DNA from: Pollenia angustigena
Taxonomy: Eukaryota > Arthropoda > Insecta > Diptera > Polleniidae
Assembly (NCBI GenBank): GCA_930367215.1
Contig: OV884060.1
Span: forward strand, 100,526,151-100,590,150
Direction: 5' to 3'
DNA: 64,000 nucleotides
Shown: one piece after another, positions 12,651-23,784 of the stretch
Layout: each line of letters opens with the position of its first letter
Numbering within the stretch: position 1 is the stretch's first letter
Translations under genes and position numbers: made by a program
The notes under the pieces: generated by a model
Seen by the model: only the letters and a program-made list of their open reading frames with translations
Database searches by the model: none
What the model was told of the DNA's origin: nothing

Positions 12651-13960
12651 CAGTGTTACCGTTCGCCCGACTAAAGTCGCAATTTGACCCTTTTTCAGCG
12701 GTCTGCGACTTTTTGTGAGACTTTTTTTTATCACCGACTTTTGCGACTATTTTAATTTTTCTGCTACTTTTTACCCTTTTTGTTAAGATTCTTACAAAAC
12801 ATTCAATATTCTTATTATTTGTATCAAAAAAAAAAAAATTCGTCAAAATTGCCTCGTTAAAATTTAAAAACAATTCATAAAGTATTGTTCATTTGGCAAC
12901 ACTTTTATTACATTTTTGCAACCTTGTCATGTATACAACGTATTTGAGGCGAATTCAGTTCAAGGTTGTGGCAAGTTTTGACAGTTCGGACCAATTTGTT
13001 TTAATTTGTCAGTGTTTTGTTAGAAATGGTTGACATTTCGAATCGTAAACACCAGCAATGCAATGCAAAAAACCTCTGTTGTTTCTGTTGGTTTTGGATT
13101 GTTGTAGTCTTAGCACCACCTGTAGTTTTCGAATCGTAAACACTAGCAATGCAATGTAAAAACCACAAAGCATACAGAGATGAAAAAAGTGACGTATGAA
13201 AAATGTCCAAATCATTTGCGAAGGCAGCTTTCGAAGAAAGAGAAAGAAAATGTTTTTTGGTAGTGAAGTGGCAATGTGTAAAAAAAGGCCGCTACTATCA
13301 ACACAAACTGCGTAATCAAAACAAAAAATGCAAAAAGGGCAGCTTTCAAAGAAAACGACAGAAAAAAACACAAAATTTTCTGTCTCGTGACGCCTCTGTA
13401 TGCTCTGTGGTAAAAACATGCAATTCAATGATGTCATCTTTAAATTTAATAGAGAAATATATAGAAGACTGGATTCCCTGTGATGAACTTATTTCTAAAT
13501 ATAGAAATAAAATTTCAAAAAAGTAGTATTTATGTAGGTATGTTAAGAAAAAGAAATATTGCGCCAAGATCAAACGAACGGAATTAAAATAAAATTTTCA
13601 AGCGGCTTTAATTGGACAAGTTAAAATTTTGTCAAAAATATATTAACCTTAACTTTTTTGGCTTTAAACAGAAATTCTACTCCTTTGACCTTGGCAGCAT
13701 ACGACAAATTTATTAAACTTAAGTAAATGTTTTCACTATACATGAAAACATGGACAAACATGTACATTGTTACGAAATATGATAAAAATTAATTCTGCAA
13801 TAGGCTTTTTGTTTCAATTTTTTTGTTATGCTTTTTATTAATAAAAAACGTTAAAAAAAGATATGCGACTTTTATTTTCTGAAACGACTTTTTTGTGCGA
13901 CTTTATTTTTATAAAACAACCTTTTGTGCGACTTTTCAAAAATTCCTAACGGTAACCCTG
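12651..13960. mobile_element. Non-autonomous hAT inserted in the LINE reverse transcriptase
   Basis: Termini are CAGTGTTACCGTT and, reversed, CAGGGTTACCGTT. The 8-bp target duplication CCTTTGAA occurs at 12643-12650 and 13961-13968. Both the terminal CAG and the 8-bp duplication are hAT hallmarks. Subterminal AAAGTCGC/GCGACTTTT words recur at both ends. No transposase frame seen. An internal stretch (12950-13150) is homologous, inverted, to 61665-61815, and carries its own short direct repeat (CGAATCGTAAACAC at about 13037 and 13130). Confidence 0.9.
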
Positions 13961-14662
13961 CCTTTGAAGAAAGAAAATATTGCTCCGCTCTTTTCATAGA
14001 TGTTTCTCAAGCTTTTGACAAAGTCTGGCATGTAGGCTTGTTACATAAATTGAAGCTAAACCCACCGGTTAATACACACAAGCTGTTAGAAAGCTACCTG
14101 GTCGGTCGAAAATTTATTATTAAAGAAGGCGATTTTTTAAGATCTCCTCAGCCAATTGAAGCTGGAGTCCCTCAGGGAAGCATCCTGGGCCCACTTTTTT
14201 ACCTTATATATCCCTTTCCGACCTATAGCCGATCCAAGTGACATATTTATCTAATTTTTTGAATTCTGTTATTTCTGTGTACATAAAACATATAGGGTGT
14301 TAAGTTTTGTCAGTAAGATCGTTTATCCTTTCTTTACAGGATACGCACAATTGTTGCAGTCCGGTTTAATTTCCAAATTAATTTCCTCGAAACAATATTA
14401 TTTATTTATATTTTTCATTGTGGTATTAAAAGAAAAAATTTTGTTTTTTTAGTTAAACATAAATATACTTCATTTTAAACAATAAGTTTGCGTTCTTGAT
14501 TTGCATTTTACAAGTCGGCAGCATCTTGCTGTTGGAAAATCATGTTCCAGAGGCCAGTGTTTGTATCCATCAAGTCGTTTGTGTTGGCATGGCTATTTGG
14601 ATAGACGATACATTTGCTTGGAATATCTCTACAATAAGATCTCATACGTTCAAGTAACGGAT

Positions 14663-14845
14663 CTATTTTCCAAAATACGTTGATTGTTTCTCTGCATCCG
14701 TTACTTTATTGTTGTCCACCACATGTAGATAAATTCGCAAGAGAAAGAATCGATCACGGCTCATGGTATCAGGTACAATAGGGAGTGTTGTGGACTCCCA
14801 GAACATGCGTAGCCTTGGATAACGAATGCAGCCCATCTCAATCAC
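14663..14845 (-). pseudogene. piggyBac transposase fragment
   Basis: The 60-codon frame includes GCIRYPRLRMFW, then MSRDRFFLLRIYLHVVDN. This matches the start of the DDE_Tnp_1_7 transposase domain in wording: a W-containing strand, then MSRDRF..I..YLHFVDN. Catalytic aspartates downstream are missing, and the frame stops at 14663. Confidence 0.75.
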
Positions 14846-15118
14846 GATGCAGAAGAAATTTTTTATTTTAGATATTGATGCTCCGAGTACTTTGCCCTTC
14901 TTGGCAACACGGTACCTGATTAGGTACTCCTTACCTTTATTTTAAAAACTTATCATTGAAATAAACGAAAAAATAATGGTAAGGGGTCTCTAAGGGTATG
15001 TTTGTGTCCTCAGTTGCGCAAGAATTGCTTTCCTACTGAGTCTCAAACGGTCTTATTTTCCAGATATCACGACGATTGTCAGTTTGACTTGCATCTGGTG
15101 GTGTCACTGATAGAGCAT

Positions 15119-15343
15119 TTACTTCTTCTTCATTGTCGTTATCGTGGTCTGAAAATGATTTACTATAACGGGTAATTCCCGAGTTGCATCCCCGCTCTTA
15201 TCATTACTACTAAAATCTTCCAAATCTGAATTAAAAAGTTCAGCTAAGATATCGTTTTCAGTTAATCCACCTGAGAAGAAGAACGAAAAAAGTACACATA
15301 TTTTTGAAATGTAGTCCGAACACGCACAATTGTGGCACACCAA
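15119..15343 (-). pseudogene. piggyBac transposase acidic N-terminal fragment (probable)
   Basis: The usable part reads LTENDILAELFNSDLEDFSS followed by an acidic/polar tail. This is the type of acidic N-terminus that precedes the catalytic domain in piggyBac transposases. It lies upstream, on the same strand, of the fragment at 14663-14845. The assignment relies mainly on position. Confidence 0.45.
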
Positions 15344-16607
15344 AAAATTTTGTTGTAAAAATATAAAAAAATTACAAAATAATCACGAAGTTACACTTTA
15401 CATACAATATTTAGTATCTTTTCTTATTAAAACCAATTGCTTGATTAAAGATTTCACAATTTAAATAACTTTAATTTATTTTTAAACTTGCCCTTTCGAC
15501 TCATTTTTGCAAATGCAAAAAGTTGACAACTGCAACTTCGAAATTAATATAGAAAAACAAAAACGAATACCGGTTCTTTACAATGATAAACGAAGAAAGA
15601 GCATACACAATTGTGTTTTGCCGGTCTTATCGCATAACGTCAAATATTAAAGAAATTATAGAGATTTAAACTTACCCGCACAATTGTGCGTATACGGTCG
15701 GAAAGGGATATACCTCGGACATGCCAACAAACAATCACACCCTAACCTCAACTTTTGCTGATGATACAGCTTTTCTAAGCGTACACGAGAACAGTCGTGA
15801 AGCATCTCGATACCTGCAGAATCATATATTTCAACTAGAACTGTGGTTTAAACAATGGAGAATAAAGGTCAATAAGCAAAAATGCGTACATATAATATTT
15901 ACCTTGCGTCGGGAAACATGTCCCCCTATTAAAATCAATAATCAACTAGTGCCTCAACAATCGCATGTCAAATATCTCGGTATTCATCTAGATCGGCGTT
16001 TAACATGGAAATGCCATATAGAAGCAAAATTAACCCAAATTGAACTAAAAGCAATTCAAATTAACTGGCTTATTGGAAGAAATTCTGTTCTTAGTCTCGA
16101 CTGCAAACTACTACTTTACAACGCTATTTTAAAGCCAATATGGTGCTACGGTATTCAACTATTGGGCACTGCCTCGGCCTCAAATATCGAAAAAATTCAA
16201 AGGCGCCAAAATAAAATTCTTCGAATAATTACAGCTGCCCCTTGGTATGTTAAAAACTCAAATATCCACAAAGATCTCAATGTGCCACTGGTAAGGACTA
16301 TTATTACGAAGTATGCGGTAAAATATTTGAAAAGGGTAGAGTTGCACCCAAATCCACTAGCACGAAATATTTTAAATGATAGCGGCCACTCTCGCTTAAG
16401 AAGAAGAGACACTGCAGCACTTACCCATTAAGATGAGCGATAAACACCTACATATGTGAACAGAACCCGTGATGAAGAAAATTTTTGTCTGGCACTGGCA
16501 AGACATAAAATAAAGCATTAGGTTAAGATTTGATTAATTATTGTTAGTTCATATTTAATATATGAAGATTCAATAAATAAATAATGAAAAAAAAAAAAAG
16601 TTTCAAC

Positions 16608-17249
16608 ATTTTTAAAATTGCATTTGCCATCTCTGCTCTCTCTCGCGCTCTGTATATTTACGTTATACTTACGATAATACACATACTTATATGGGTATTG
16701 CAGATAGCTAACAGAAATTTTATTTATATCTGCATGTACATTCAAAAAGAGGAATGAATATGCAAATACACATTGGCAGCGTATACCTATACATATTCAA
16801 CTTTAGCTTGTAATGGGTATTGGTACGTATGTGTATGGTTTTGATCTTTACCCATACATGTCCGTACATGTTTTCTTACTAATATTGAAAGAGTACTTAA
16901 AATGATACTTTTGTCATTCTCTGATACACATACAATGGAAATGTGAAACATATAAAAGACTTTAAATGGTATCAAAACCTTGTTTGGTGTATTAAATTAT
17001 TAACATTTTTACATACACAAAATACTGTTTTAATACCATTTAAATCACGTGGTACCTTTTCTGCACAACGGGCACCATTTGAACATTTTTGATTTCCATC
17101 ACTGAGTGTTTTGTTTTATGTATACTATTGCTTTTTGTTTATGTATGGGAAAACATATGACACGTTTTTAAACGTTCTATAAGTGCACCAACGTGCTTAC
17201 AGTACGGTGCGGTACATTACGGGTACAGCAACGTTCGCCTAACTGAGCC
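16608..17249. repeat. Right terminal arm of the foldback element
   Basis: Complementary in blocks to 6846-7560. It contains internal ACATGTCCGTACATGT-like palindromic text and no coding sequence. Confidence 0.65.
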
Positions 17250-17254
17250 TTTAA

Positions 17255-19644
17255 ACGAGAAAAAAAATTTTAGCTCTACTTATAGGTAATGTTATTGCGG
17301 AGTTTCGGTTTTTTTTAGTTTGTTCAATAAACCGCTTTTGAGTTACGCGAATATATGTTGTGCAACCAGGGCTGCCAGAAAAATTTGTAAAAAAAATCTT
17401 AAATTTCCTGAGAAAATATAAAAAAATCGTCTTTCTCGTTTTAAAAAATCTTCAAAAAAAATCGGACAACTTTTAGTTTAGTTTCTTTAGCAAATTTTGT
17501 TCGATTTTCAATTTGTCAAGTTCTATAAAAATCAATCAAACAAAAACATAAAAACTTTATACCTAGATAGCACTTTGTATCGTGTAAGAGCTACTGAAAG
17601 TCTCATGAAGAGCGTTTTTTATCGTCGACAAGCTCATGTTTTCATCGTAGAAGATGCCTTACACTGAAGAAACTGTAACAAACTATAAAGATCCTTACTT
17701 TAATCGTTATGAGAATATTTTGAGATATGGGGGGTTCAGATTATCAAACGAGTCTTTCAAAAAGCATGTCCAGAATCGTATGAGACTCATGACTCATGTG
17801 CAGAGAGTCGCAAAAGGTTCATTCAATAATGGTTTACCGAAAGATAAACAAAGTGTTACATTGTTGTTTTTGTACTCTGGAAGTAATCATTTAAGGATTT
17901 TCTTAAGACTTGCATGATAAACATTTCTATTTAAACTAGGTAGGGACTAATTTAATGGACACATATATTTATACCGAGATCAGAATCAAAATATAAAAGT
18001 TCGTTTTAATATAAGTTTGTCATTCATTTTGTAACTTCCAAAATATTGAAATAGTGAAAATTAACAAAATCGGTTAATAAATGGCCGAGTTGTAAAAAAA
18101 TAACTATTTGTTCCATCCAAAGTTTGGCATAAAAGCGCATATGGCCGCTAGGGGGATAGAATTTGGTCCACATTTTTGTCTCTATAAGGAGTAGTTTATG
18201 TTAAAAAAAGAGCGGTCCACTATTTCACTTGGCCCCATACTCGAATTTAAGGTCTTGATCACTTTTAGAAATGCAACTTAAAAATTTCAGCTGTCTTGTT
18301 TACAAAATTTGTTGCTACCAAAATGTGTTTCTTAATATCTAACCATATAAAATCTTTAAAAGTTTCCTTTTTTTGGAGACGGAATCAAATCGTCACTTTT
18401 TTGAAACAAAATCAGCAAATTTAAAAACGCAATATGAATTTCTGTAGAAAGCAACAACAAAATTATCAAATATTTTTTACTTTGTTTTTGCTTTCAATGT
18501 TATAGTTGGCGTTGCGTTTACACAATCTGGGCCTTAAATAATTTTAAATGAAAAATTTAATTCAGATGTTTTCACTAAATAAGTCGTTTCTTTAAAGTTT
18601 TTTGTCCGATAACAATTTATTTTTCGAACAAAATATTATTCAAGATTCAGTTTATGAAAAATCGTTTTGTTTTTTTTTTTTTTTTTTTTTGTCTTAGTGG
18701 AGCGACTTAATATGGTAAATTTTGAAAGAAAAGGGAAAAAAACATATTTTTTTTTTAAATCTTAAGGTCTGTAACTCTACGAATTTTTATCCGATCTACA
18801 TTTGCTGAAAGAAAAAAGTCATATCTTTTCAGCAGTTAAAATTTTGTACAATTCAGATAAACAGTTTTGAAGATTCTTTGAAATAACTAAAACAACTGCA
18901 GAAAACCACTATTTTCGCGAATAACGCGAAAAAGCTTCTTAAGAAAAATAAATGAATCCCATATTCGTGTTCGTGAGCCTTAATTTAGTTTAAAAACTGT
19001 CTAATTTTGTAACTTGTTTTTTATGTGTAAATATTATTAAATTTTGTAATATGTATTTTGTTTTCAAATAGTTTTTATTTATTTTTCATTTTTATGGAAC
19101 ATTTTCAAGTTTTAATGCATTTGAAATGCTTTAGTGTAAGTTTCCGATTTCCCTACTTATGATTGTAATTTTTCTGGGTAGTTGTTTTTTATTCATTCAA
19201 TCAGAAAATTGTAGCCTTTTTTCATTTTCTATGACGATATGTACTATGTATCCGATTTGCTAACCTGTGTTCATTGAATGGAAACTCACAACAAAAATTT
19301 AATTATTGCCTTACTTAAACAATATAAACAAGCATGAAAAAATCATACCTCAAACGTTATGAGCAAACCAACCAGCTTAATTCATATCCCAAATTAAATT
19401 CAAAGCGAAATTAATGTAAAAAATAATGCAATTTAATTTTATTTTTACTTATTTTTATATTTTACTAATTACTATTGTAAATAGATTTTATTTATTACTA
19501 AATGGATAGCTTTTCACTGTTACTTCTTTAGGGTCCAATGCGGCCACCTTTAGCGTAAATGATAAAGGGATTTACAATGGAAGAGAGAGAAAAATTGAAA
19601 TAAGTAAAAATAGAAAAAAGAGATCATTCCAGAGGTATGAAGAG
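17255..19644. other. Non-coding stretch; possible orphan hAT end at 17366
   Basis: 17255-17366 is the right half of the dispersed repeat interrupted by the foldback element. At 17366 the repeat gives way to CAGGGCTGCCAGA, a sequence typical of hAT termini, but I find no partner end. An 87-codon frame at 17654-17917 is not recognised. The rest is AT-rich with homopolymer T near 18670. Confidence 0.4.
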
Positions 19645-20863
19645 CAGGGTTACCGTTGAAAAATTTCGAAAAGGGTCACAAAAAGGGGATTTTCCAGAAA
19701 AAGGGGTCAAAAAAAGGGTATTTCAATAAAAAAAGGGTCAACATTTTTAAAAGCATTATTTCCCAGACCAAGTTTTTTTATAAACAAACAAAAAATATTT
19801 ATTTCAGGTAGGCAGTGCTTAAAAAACTTAATTTGTTTATGGAACGCCCTTTCCTGTTTTTAACACTTGACCAAAAGTTTGTTCTTCATGATTATAGCAA
19901 ATTTTTTTTAATACTTTTTATGTTATATTCCGAAAATTTTTTTACCTATTTAGCGATTTAAAATAAGTTTTTGGCTTTGTTTCCAATTTTGCAATCGTTG
20001 GCGAATTTTTTCCTGCAAGCTTTGTGATTCTTTAAAGCTTACCGCTGTTACCAAATATTTGTGAATTTCAGCAATTTTTACTGAATTTTTTTCATTCCTG
20101 TTAGTTTTAGGGATTTTTAATCAATTTAATGGCGCTATTTTTGCAAAATTTTTCGAGTTTCTAAATTTTTGCGAAGCTTTCTTGCTCTTTGAGGCAATCC
20201 TCGCCGTTTTAAAAATGGTCCCATACATAAACCGATGTCACCTTTTTTACAGGGCACTCTTAATATTGTCGATTTTAAAGGGGGCAAAAAGTTCAATGCC
20301 TTATGACATTATTAAGGATGAAGTTTTTAGCATAAAACTTGCTACTCTATAAGAGAGCAAAACATTTATAAGAAACGAACACCTAATTGCATTTTTTAAA
20401 TAAAATGTCACATTGTTTTTGAAAAGAAATCACCACAAGTTATTCAATAAATAAAACTTAACAAATATGTATATGAGTTATTTTTGCTATAAGGGAAATC
20501 GTACTTTAATTTGTACTTTACTATCGAAAATCTAATTTAGAAGTCGTACAAAATCTCTTAACACAAATCTATTTACGAATACTAACTGGTTTTTTGGAAT
20601 TTGCGTTCTATATTTTGATATTAAATCTTCACTTGAAGTCCATTTCTCCATCTCCGCTTATTTCGAAAACATTTTTGAGCACTAACGTCCAGCGTTGTTG
20701 ACAAAAAACAAAATGTGAGTGCTATTTCCAAAAAAGGGTCAAAAAGTGTCACAAAATAGGTGAAAATGATACAAAAGTATAATTTAAAAAAAGGGTCATA
20801 AATGGTATCAAGACCGTCGAAAAAGGGTCAAATTGATACATTAGTATCACAACGGTAACGCTG
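19645..20863. mobile_element. Non-autonomous hAT of 1219 bp
   Basis: Ends CAGGGTTACCGTTG and, reversed, CAGCGTTACCGTTG. Flanked by the perfect 8-bp duplication ATGAAGAG (19637-19644 and 20864-20871). AAAAGGGTCA words are repeated near both ends. It shares its terminal motif with the hAT at 12651-13960, so the two probably belong to one family. No transposase frame. Confidence 0.9.
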
Positions 20864-20952
20864 ATGAAGAGACATGATATGAAAAGATTTGTTTCTTTTT
20901 TCCGCACTTTTAGGCGGAAAATAAAAATCATATTCCCGAGACCCTAACAAGT

Positions 20953-21226
20953 CGACATAAACATAAACAAGTCTCCTGGGACGGATGGTATAACTGCACT
21001 GGTCTTGAATCAGTGCTCTTCGACACTAGCTCGTCCCTTAGTAAATCTTTTCAGCCGTTTATACCATGCCGCGGAATTTCCAGTCTGCTGGAAAGTTGCT
21101 AATGTAACGCCAATTCCTAGAAAAGAAATGGCTAATAACCCTGAAAATTACCGCCCAATTGCAATTTCCAATGTTATGGAGAGTATGGTAAATTACCATC
21201 TTCTCAAATATTTAGAGTCAAACTCC
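20953..21226 (+). pseudogene. LINE A reverse transcriptase, N-terminal fragment
   Basis: Codes for KSPGTDGITALV, WKVANVTPIPRK and NPENYRPIAISNV, the fingers motifs of a non-LTR reverse transcriptase. It runs in frame, without a stop, directly into LINE B, producing one open chimeric frame from about 20953 to 22762. The catalytic motifs of LINE A are not in this piece. Confidence 0.8.
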
Positions 21227-22762
21227 TACGAAAAATCAAAAGTGAACAAAAAACCAATTAAAAAAAGATCTACTTATCCATGGATTAATGATGAGTTAGT
21301 TAAATGCTGCGAATATCGGGATAAACTTTTTAAAAAGTGGAAAAACAATAAAAGAAATAAAAATTATGAAAAAGAATATAAACAATATAGAAATAAATTA
21401 AATAAAATAATTGTATACTCAAAAAATAATTACTATCGCCTAAAGTTTGTTGAAAATCGAAATAACCCTCGCGTGACTTGGCAACTAATTAACGAGGTAA
21501 AGGGTAAAACAGTTCAAAATATTGATCGAAGAATTTTAAAAAACTTTAGAAATCAAAATGATGAAACTATATTGAAAAAGTTTGCCTTAAACTTTAATGC
21601 AAATGTTTTAAAATTAATTCACACTTGTAACGTAGAAACAAGCAATTTTAATCGTGAAAAAATTTTACCAAATTCAATGTATATTGAACATGCAACACAA
21701 GAAGAAATATTCAACATATTAACAAAATTTAATGTGAGAAAAAGTGCAGGTTATGATGGAATCAGACCCATAGACATAAAAAATAATGCTTCAATTTTTA
21801 CACCTATAATAACTTCTTTAATAAATCAAAGTATCTTTTCATCAACTATACCAAAAAAATTAAAAACATCCTTAATAAGACCGATATACAAAAGCAAAGA
21901 GAAAGATAATGTGAATAATTATAGACCTATATCAATATTACCGGTGATCGAAAAGGTTTTAGAGGAGATTATTGTAACGAGACTGAATAATTTTCTTAAA
22001 AAATACAAAATAATAAACATTAATCAATACGGTTTTCAAAAAGATAAAAACATTAACCAATTATTAGGAAAATTCGCAAATACTATAAATACTGCAATAA
22101 GTAGGGTTGAGCATTGCCTAGTTTTATTCAAAGATTTTAGTAAGGCATTCGACACCTTGTCACATTCTAAACTTCTTGAAATTCTTGAAAGAAACGGTAT
22201 CAGAGGTCGTGTTTTATTATGGTTCAAAGATTATCTTAATCTCAGAACTTACAGAGTCAAACTCAATAACAAAATTAGTGAAGAAGTCGAAACCAGTCAA
22301 GGAGTTCCACAAGGATCTAAACTCGGGCCGCTGCTATATCTTATGTATGCAAACGAAATGCTGAACACTCTCAACGAGTGCCATTCTTACGCCTATGCTG
22401 ATGATACAGCAATCATTGTGACCAACAAAAACATTGAGATCGCCACCAAAACAATGCAAAACCAACTCGATACAATATGTAAATGGTGCCATGATAACGG
22501 ATTAGTGGTAAACGCCTCGAAAACTAAAGTTATGCACATTAGACAACCAAACATGAGTAAATCTAATATTAAATTAAAATACCATAATATAGAGTGCATA
22601 CATAACAAAACAAATGAGGACAGCAACGATGCTTGTAGCACAACAATTGAACTAGTGAATCGCTACGAATACTTAGGGGTACATATAGACGATACATTCA
22701 AGTGGAAAAAAAAAAAAAAAGTGGAAAACACATATAATAGAATTACAAAAGAAACTACGTAA
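21227..22762 (+). pseudogene. LINE B reverse transcriptase
   Basis: The linker (YPWINDELVKCCEYRDKLFK) is followed by KSAGYDGIRP, VNNYRPISILPVIEKVLEE, QYGFQKDKN, LVLFKDFSKAFDTLSHSK, GVPQGSKLGPLLYLMYANEM and YAYADDTAIIV, then LGVHIDDTFKWKK. These cover the reverse-transcriptase motifs including the YADD box. The frame is lost in a run of about 15 A residues at 22708-22722. Conservation of the catalytic core over 500 codons without a stop suggests a fairly young insertion compared with the jockey-type copy. Confidence 0.88.
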
Positions 22763-22892
22763 AGCTGCCTTTTCCTTATAGCATCTGAGCTACTCTACAC
22801 CGTACAGTGTACTCCGCCAGGCATACTTTGCGTTGGCGGAATCGTACATAAGGCATGGCATATCGGCTTGAGGAAACTCATCCCACTGTAAA

Positions 22893-23642
22893 ATGCTACA
22901 ACAAACTCAAAATCGTGTCCTAAGAATCTTAAGGATAAATCAGAATAATAGGCATTATAACAACAATGAACCAAATAACATCAATAACAATATCATCACC
23001 AACAGCACTGAATCAAACAACACCATCAACAATAACATAAACAACAACAACGACAACACTAGCATAAACAACAATAATAGCAATAACAGTATCAACAGCA
23101 GCAGCATCAACAACAACAGCACTAACAACAACATCACCAATCAAAACATCAACAACGACAACAGCATTAACATCAACAGCACGAACAACAATATCACCAA
23201 TGTCAACAGCACCAACACGATCAACTCAAACAACAACAATATAAGCAGAAACAACAACAACACAAACAGCAACAACAGCGGAAATATCACCAATCAACAA
23301 TTAATTGTAGGCACTAATCTAGAAGACAATCACAACAACTACCATTATAGAAGCCTACCATATCATCTGAAAATACTAAATATAAAAAGCATATATCGAT
23401 TAACAGTTCTAACGGAACTAAAAGACTACAGTTCTCTTGAAAGAATCGATCATTCGTACAACACCAGACTACGCTCAGAGCGAAGATTTAAGGTAAAACA
23501 CACAAAAAATAGCTATGGAGATCGAACGTTAGATGTCATCTTACCCACAATCCTCAATGAACTGCCAACCAACCTGAGAAATATCACAAATGAGGCGAAT
23601 AGAAAGAGAATTTATAAAAATTATTTTTTAAACTCGCAATGA
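22893..23642 (+). pseudogene. LINE B C-terminal region with an asparagine-rich expansion
   Basis: The frame starts LQQTQNRVLRILRINQNN, passes through about 110 codons of Asn, Ser, Thr and Ile encoded by AAC/ACA-rich sequence (22960-23300), and ends in a conserved-looking tail (YHYRSLPYHLKILNIKSIY, SYNTRLRSE, YGDRTLDVILPTILNELP). Head and tail are typical of the C-terminus of non-LTR ORF2 proteins. The middle appears to be an in-frame microsatellite expansion. A short broken piece (22763-22892) links it to the reverse transcriptase. Confidence 0.75.
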
Positions 23643-23784
23643 AGCATATTTATTAAAACACTTTCTTATTAACATTAATTACCTGCAGACAAGCCATGTG
23701 GCTTAGCAGGTTTTTAGCATTAAGAATGAAGTATCGTTTTAAATAAAAATTTAAATATAAAAAAAAAAAAAAAAAAAAAAAAAA

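Larger units (their letters stand above)
14212..15707 (-). mobile_element. Degenerate piggyBac-type element inserted in the LINE
   Basis: Terminal inverted repeats start CCCTTTCCGACC on both ends, flanked by ATAT (14208-14211 and 15708-15711). Excision restores the LINE reading frame exactly. The minus strand encodes recognisable piggyBac transposase remnants. The 4-bp duplication length fits piggyBac, but the sequence is not the usual TTAA. A CACAATTGTG palindrome occurs near both ends. Confidence 0.85.
10959..16431 (+). pseudogene. LINE ORF2: endonuclease and reverse transcriptase, broken by two DNA transposons
   Basis: The N-terminal apurinic-type endonuclease (10959-11828) shows FWNANGIRQHKNELE, SETHLTS, GDYNASFWGS and SSDHTPTIV. 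A frameshift near 11820, a TAA near 11921 and a frameshift near 12270 follow. The reverse transcriptase then appears in three pieces. 12270-12650 has KKAPGIDKIS, IPKPGKDHTKVESYRPISLL and QFGFRREHST. 13969-14211 has LFIDVSQAFDKVWH and GVPQGSILGPLFYLIY. 15712-16431 has FADDTAFLS and VKYLGIHLDRRLTWK. The catalytic aspartates and the FADD box are present. The breaks between pieces are the hAT at 12651-13960 and the piggyBac at 14212-15707. Removing either restores colinear coding. Confidence 0.88.
9111..16598 (+). mobile_element. Full-length but inactivated jockey-clade LINE
   Basis: The element runs from just after AGTTCCAAC (9102-9110) to a poly(A) tail that abuts AGTTTCAAC (16599-16607), a 9-bp target duplication with one mismatch. 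After removing a hAT and a piggyBac insertion it is about 4.67 kb, close to the known ~5 kb of jockey elements. It has a 5' UTR, a zinc-knuckle ORF1 and an endonuclease/reverse-transcriptase ORF2, the jockey arrangement. Clade assignment rests on this layout and on the endonuclease and zinc-knuckle wording. It carries several frameshifts and stops and cannot be autonomous. Confidence 0.85.
6846..17249. mobile_element. Foldback element with long inverted arms, interrupted by a LINE
   Basis: The termini are GGCTCAGTTAGGCGAACGTT on the left and its complement on the right (17230-17249). The arms extend inward: for example ATCAGAGAATGACAA near 7190 pairs with a complementary stretch near 16915. 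Removing the LINE (9111-16598 plus its 9-bp duplication) leaves about 2.9 kb, which is essentially one imperfect palindrome centred near 8360. The arms contain ~126-bp tandem subrepeats (four left, three right) and no transposase gene. It is flanked by CTTAA/TTTAA. Superfamily not determined. Confidence 0.8.
21227..23783 (+). mobile_element. LINE B: 5'-truncated non-LTR retrotransposon with poly(A) tail
   Basis: Begins abruptly in the linker between endonuclease and reverse transcriptase and ends in an uninterrupted poly(A) run of about 24 bases (23760-23783). The host is LINE A, whose coding resumes directly after the tail. The exact 5' junction is uncertain by about 15 bases, and about ten LINE A codons seem lost at the site. 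Confidence 0.85.

Noticed and set aside
13009..13573. Overlapping frames inside the hAT at 12651-13960
   Set aside because: No transposase motifs. The frames overlap on both strands in biased sequence.
17654..17917. 87-codon frame as a gene
   Set aside because: No family recognised and no neighbouring support. Possibly a transposase scrap from the orphan hAT end at 17366, but this cannot be shown.
22955..23140. Leucine-rich minus-strand frame
   Set aside because: Complement of the AAC/ACA repeats encoding asparagine on the plus strand.
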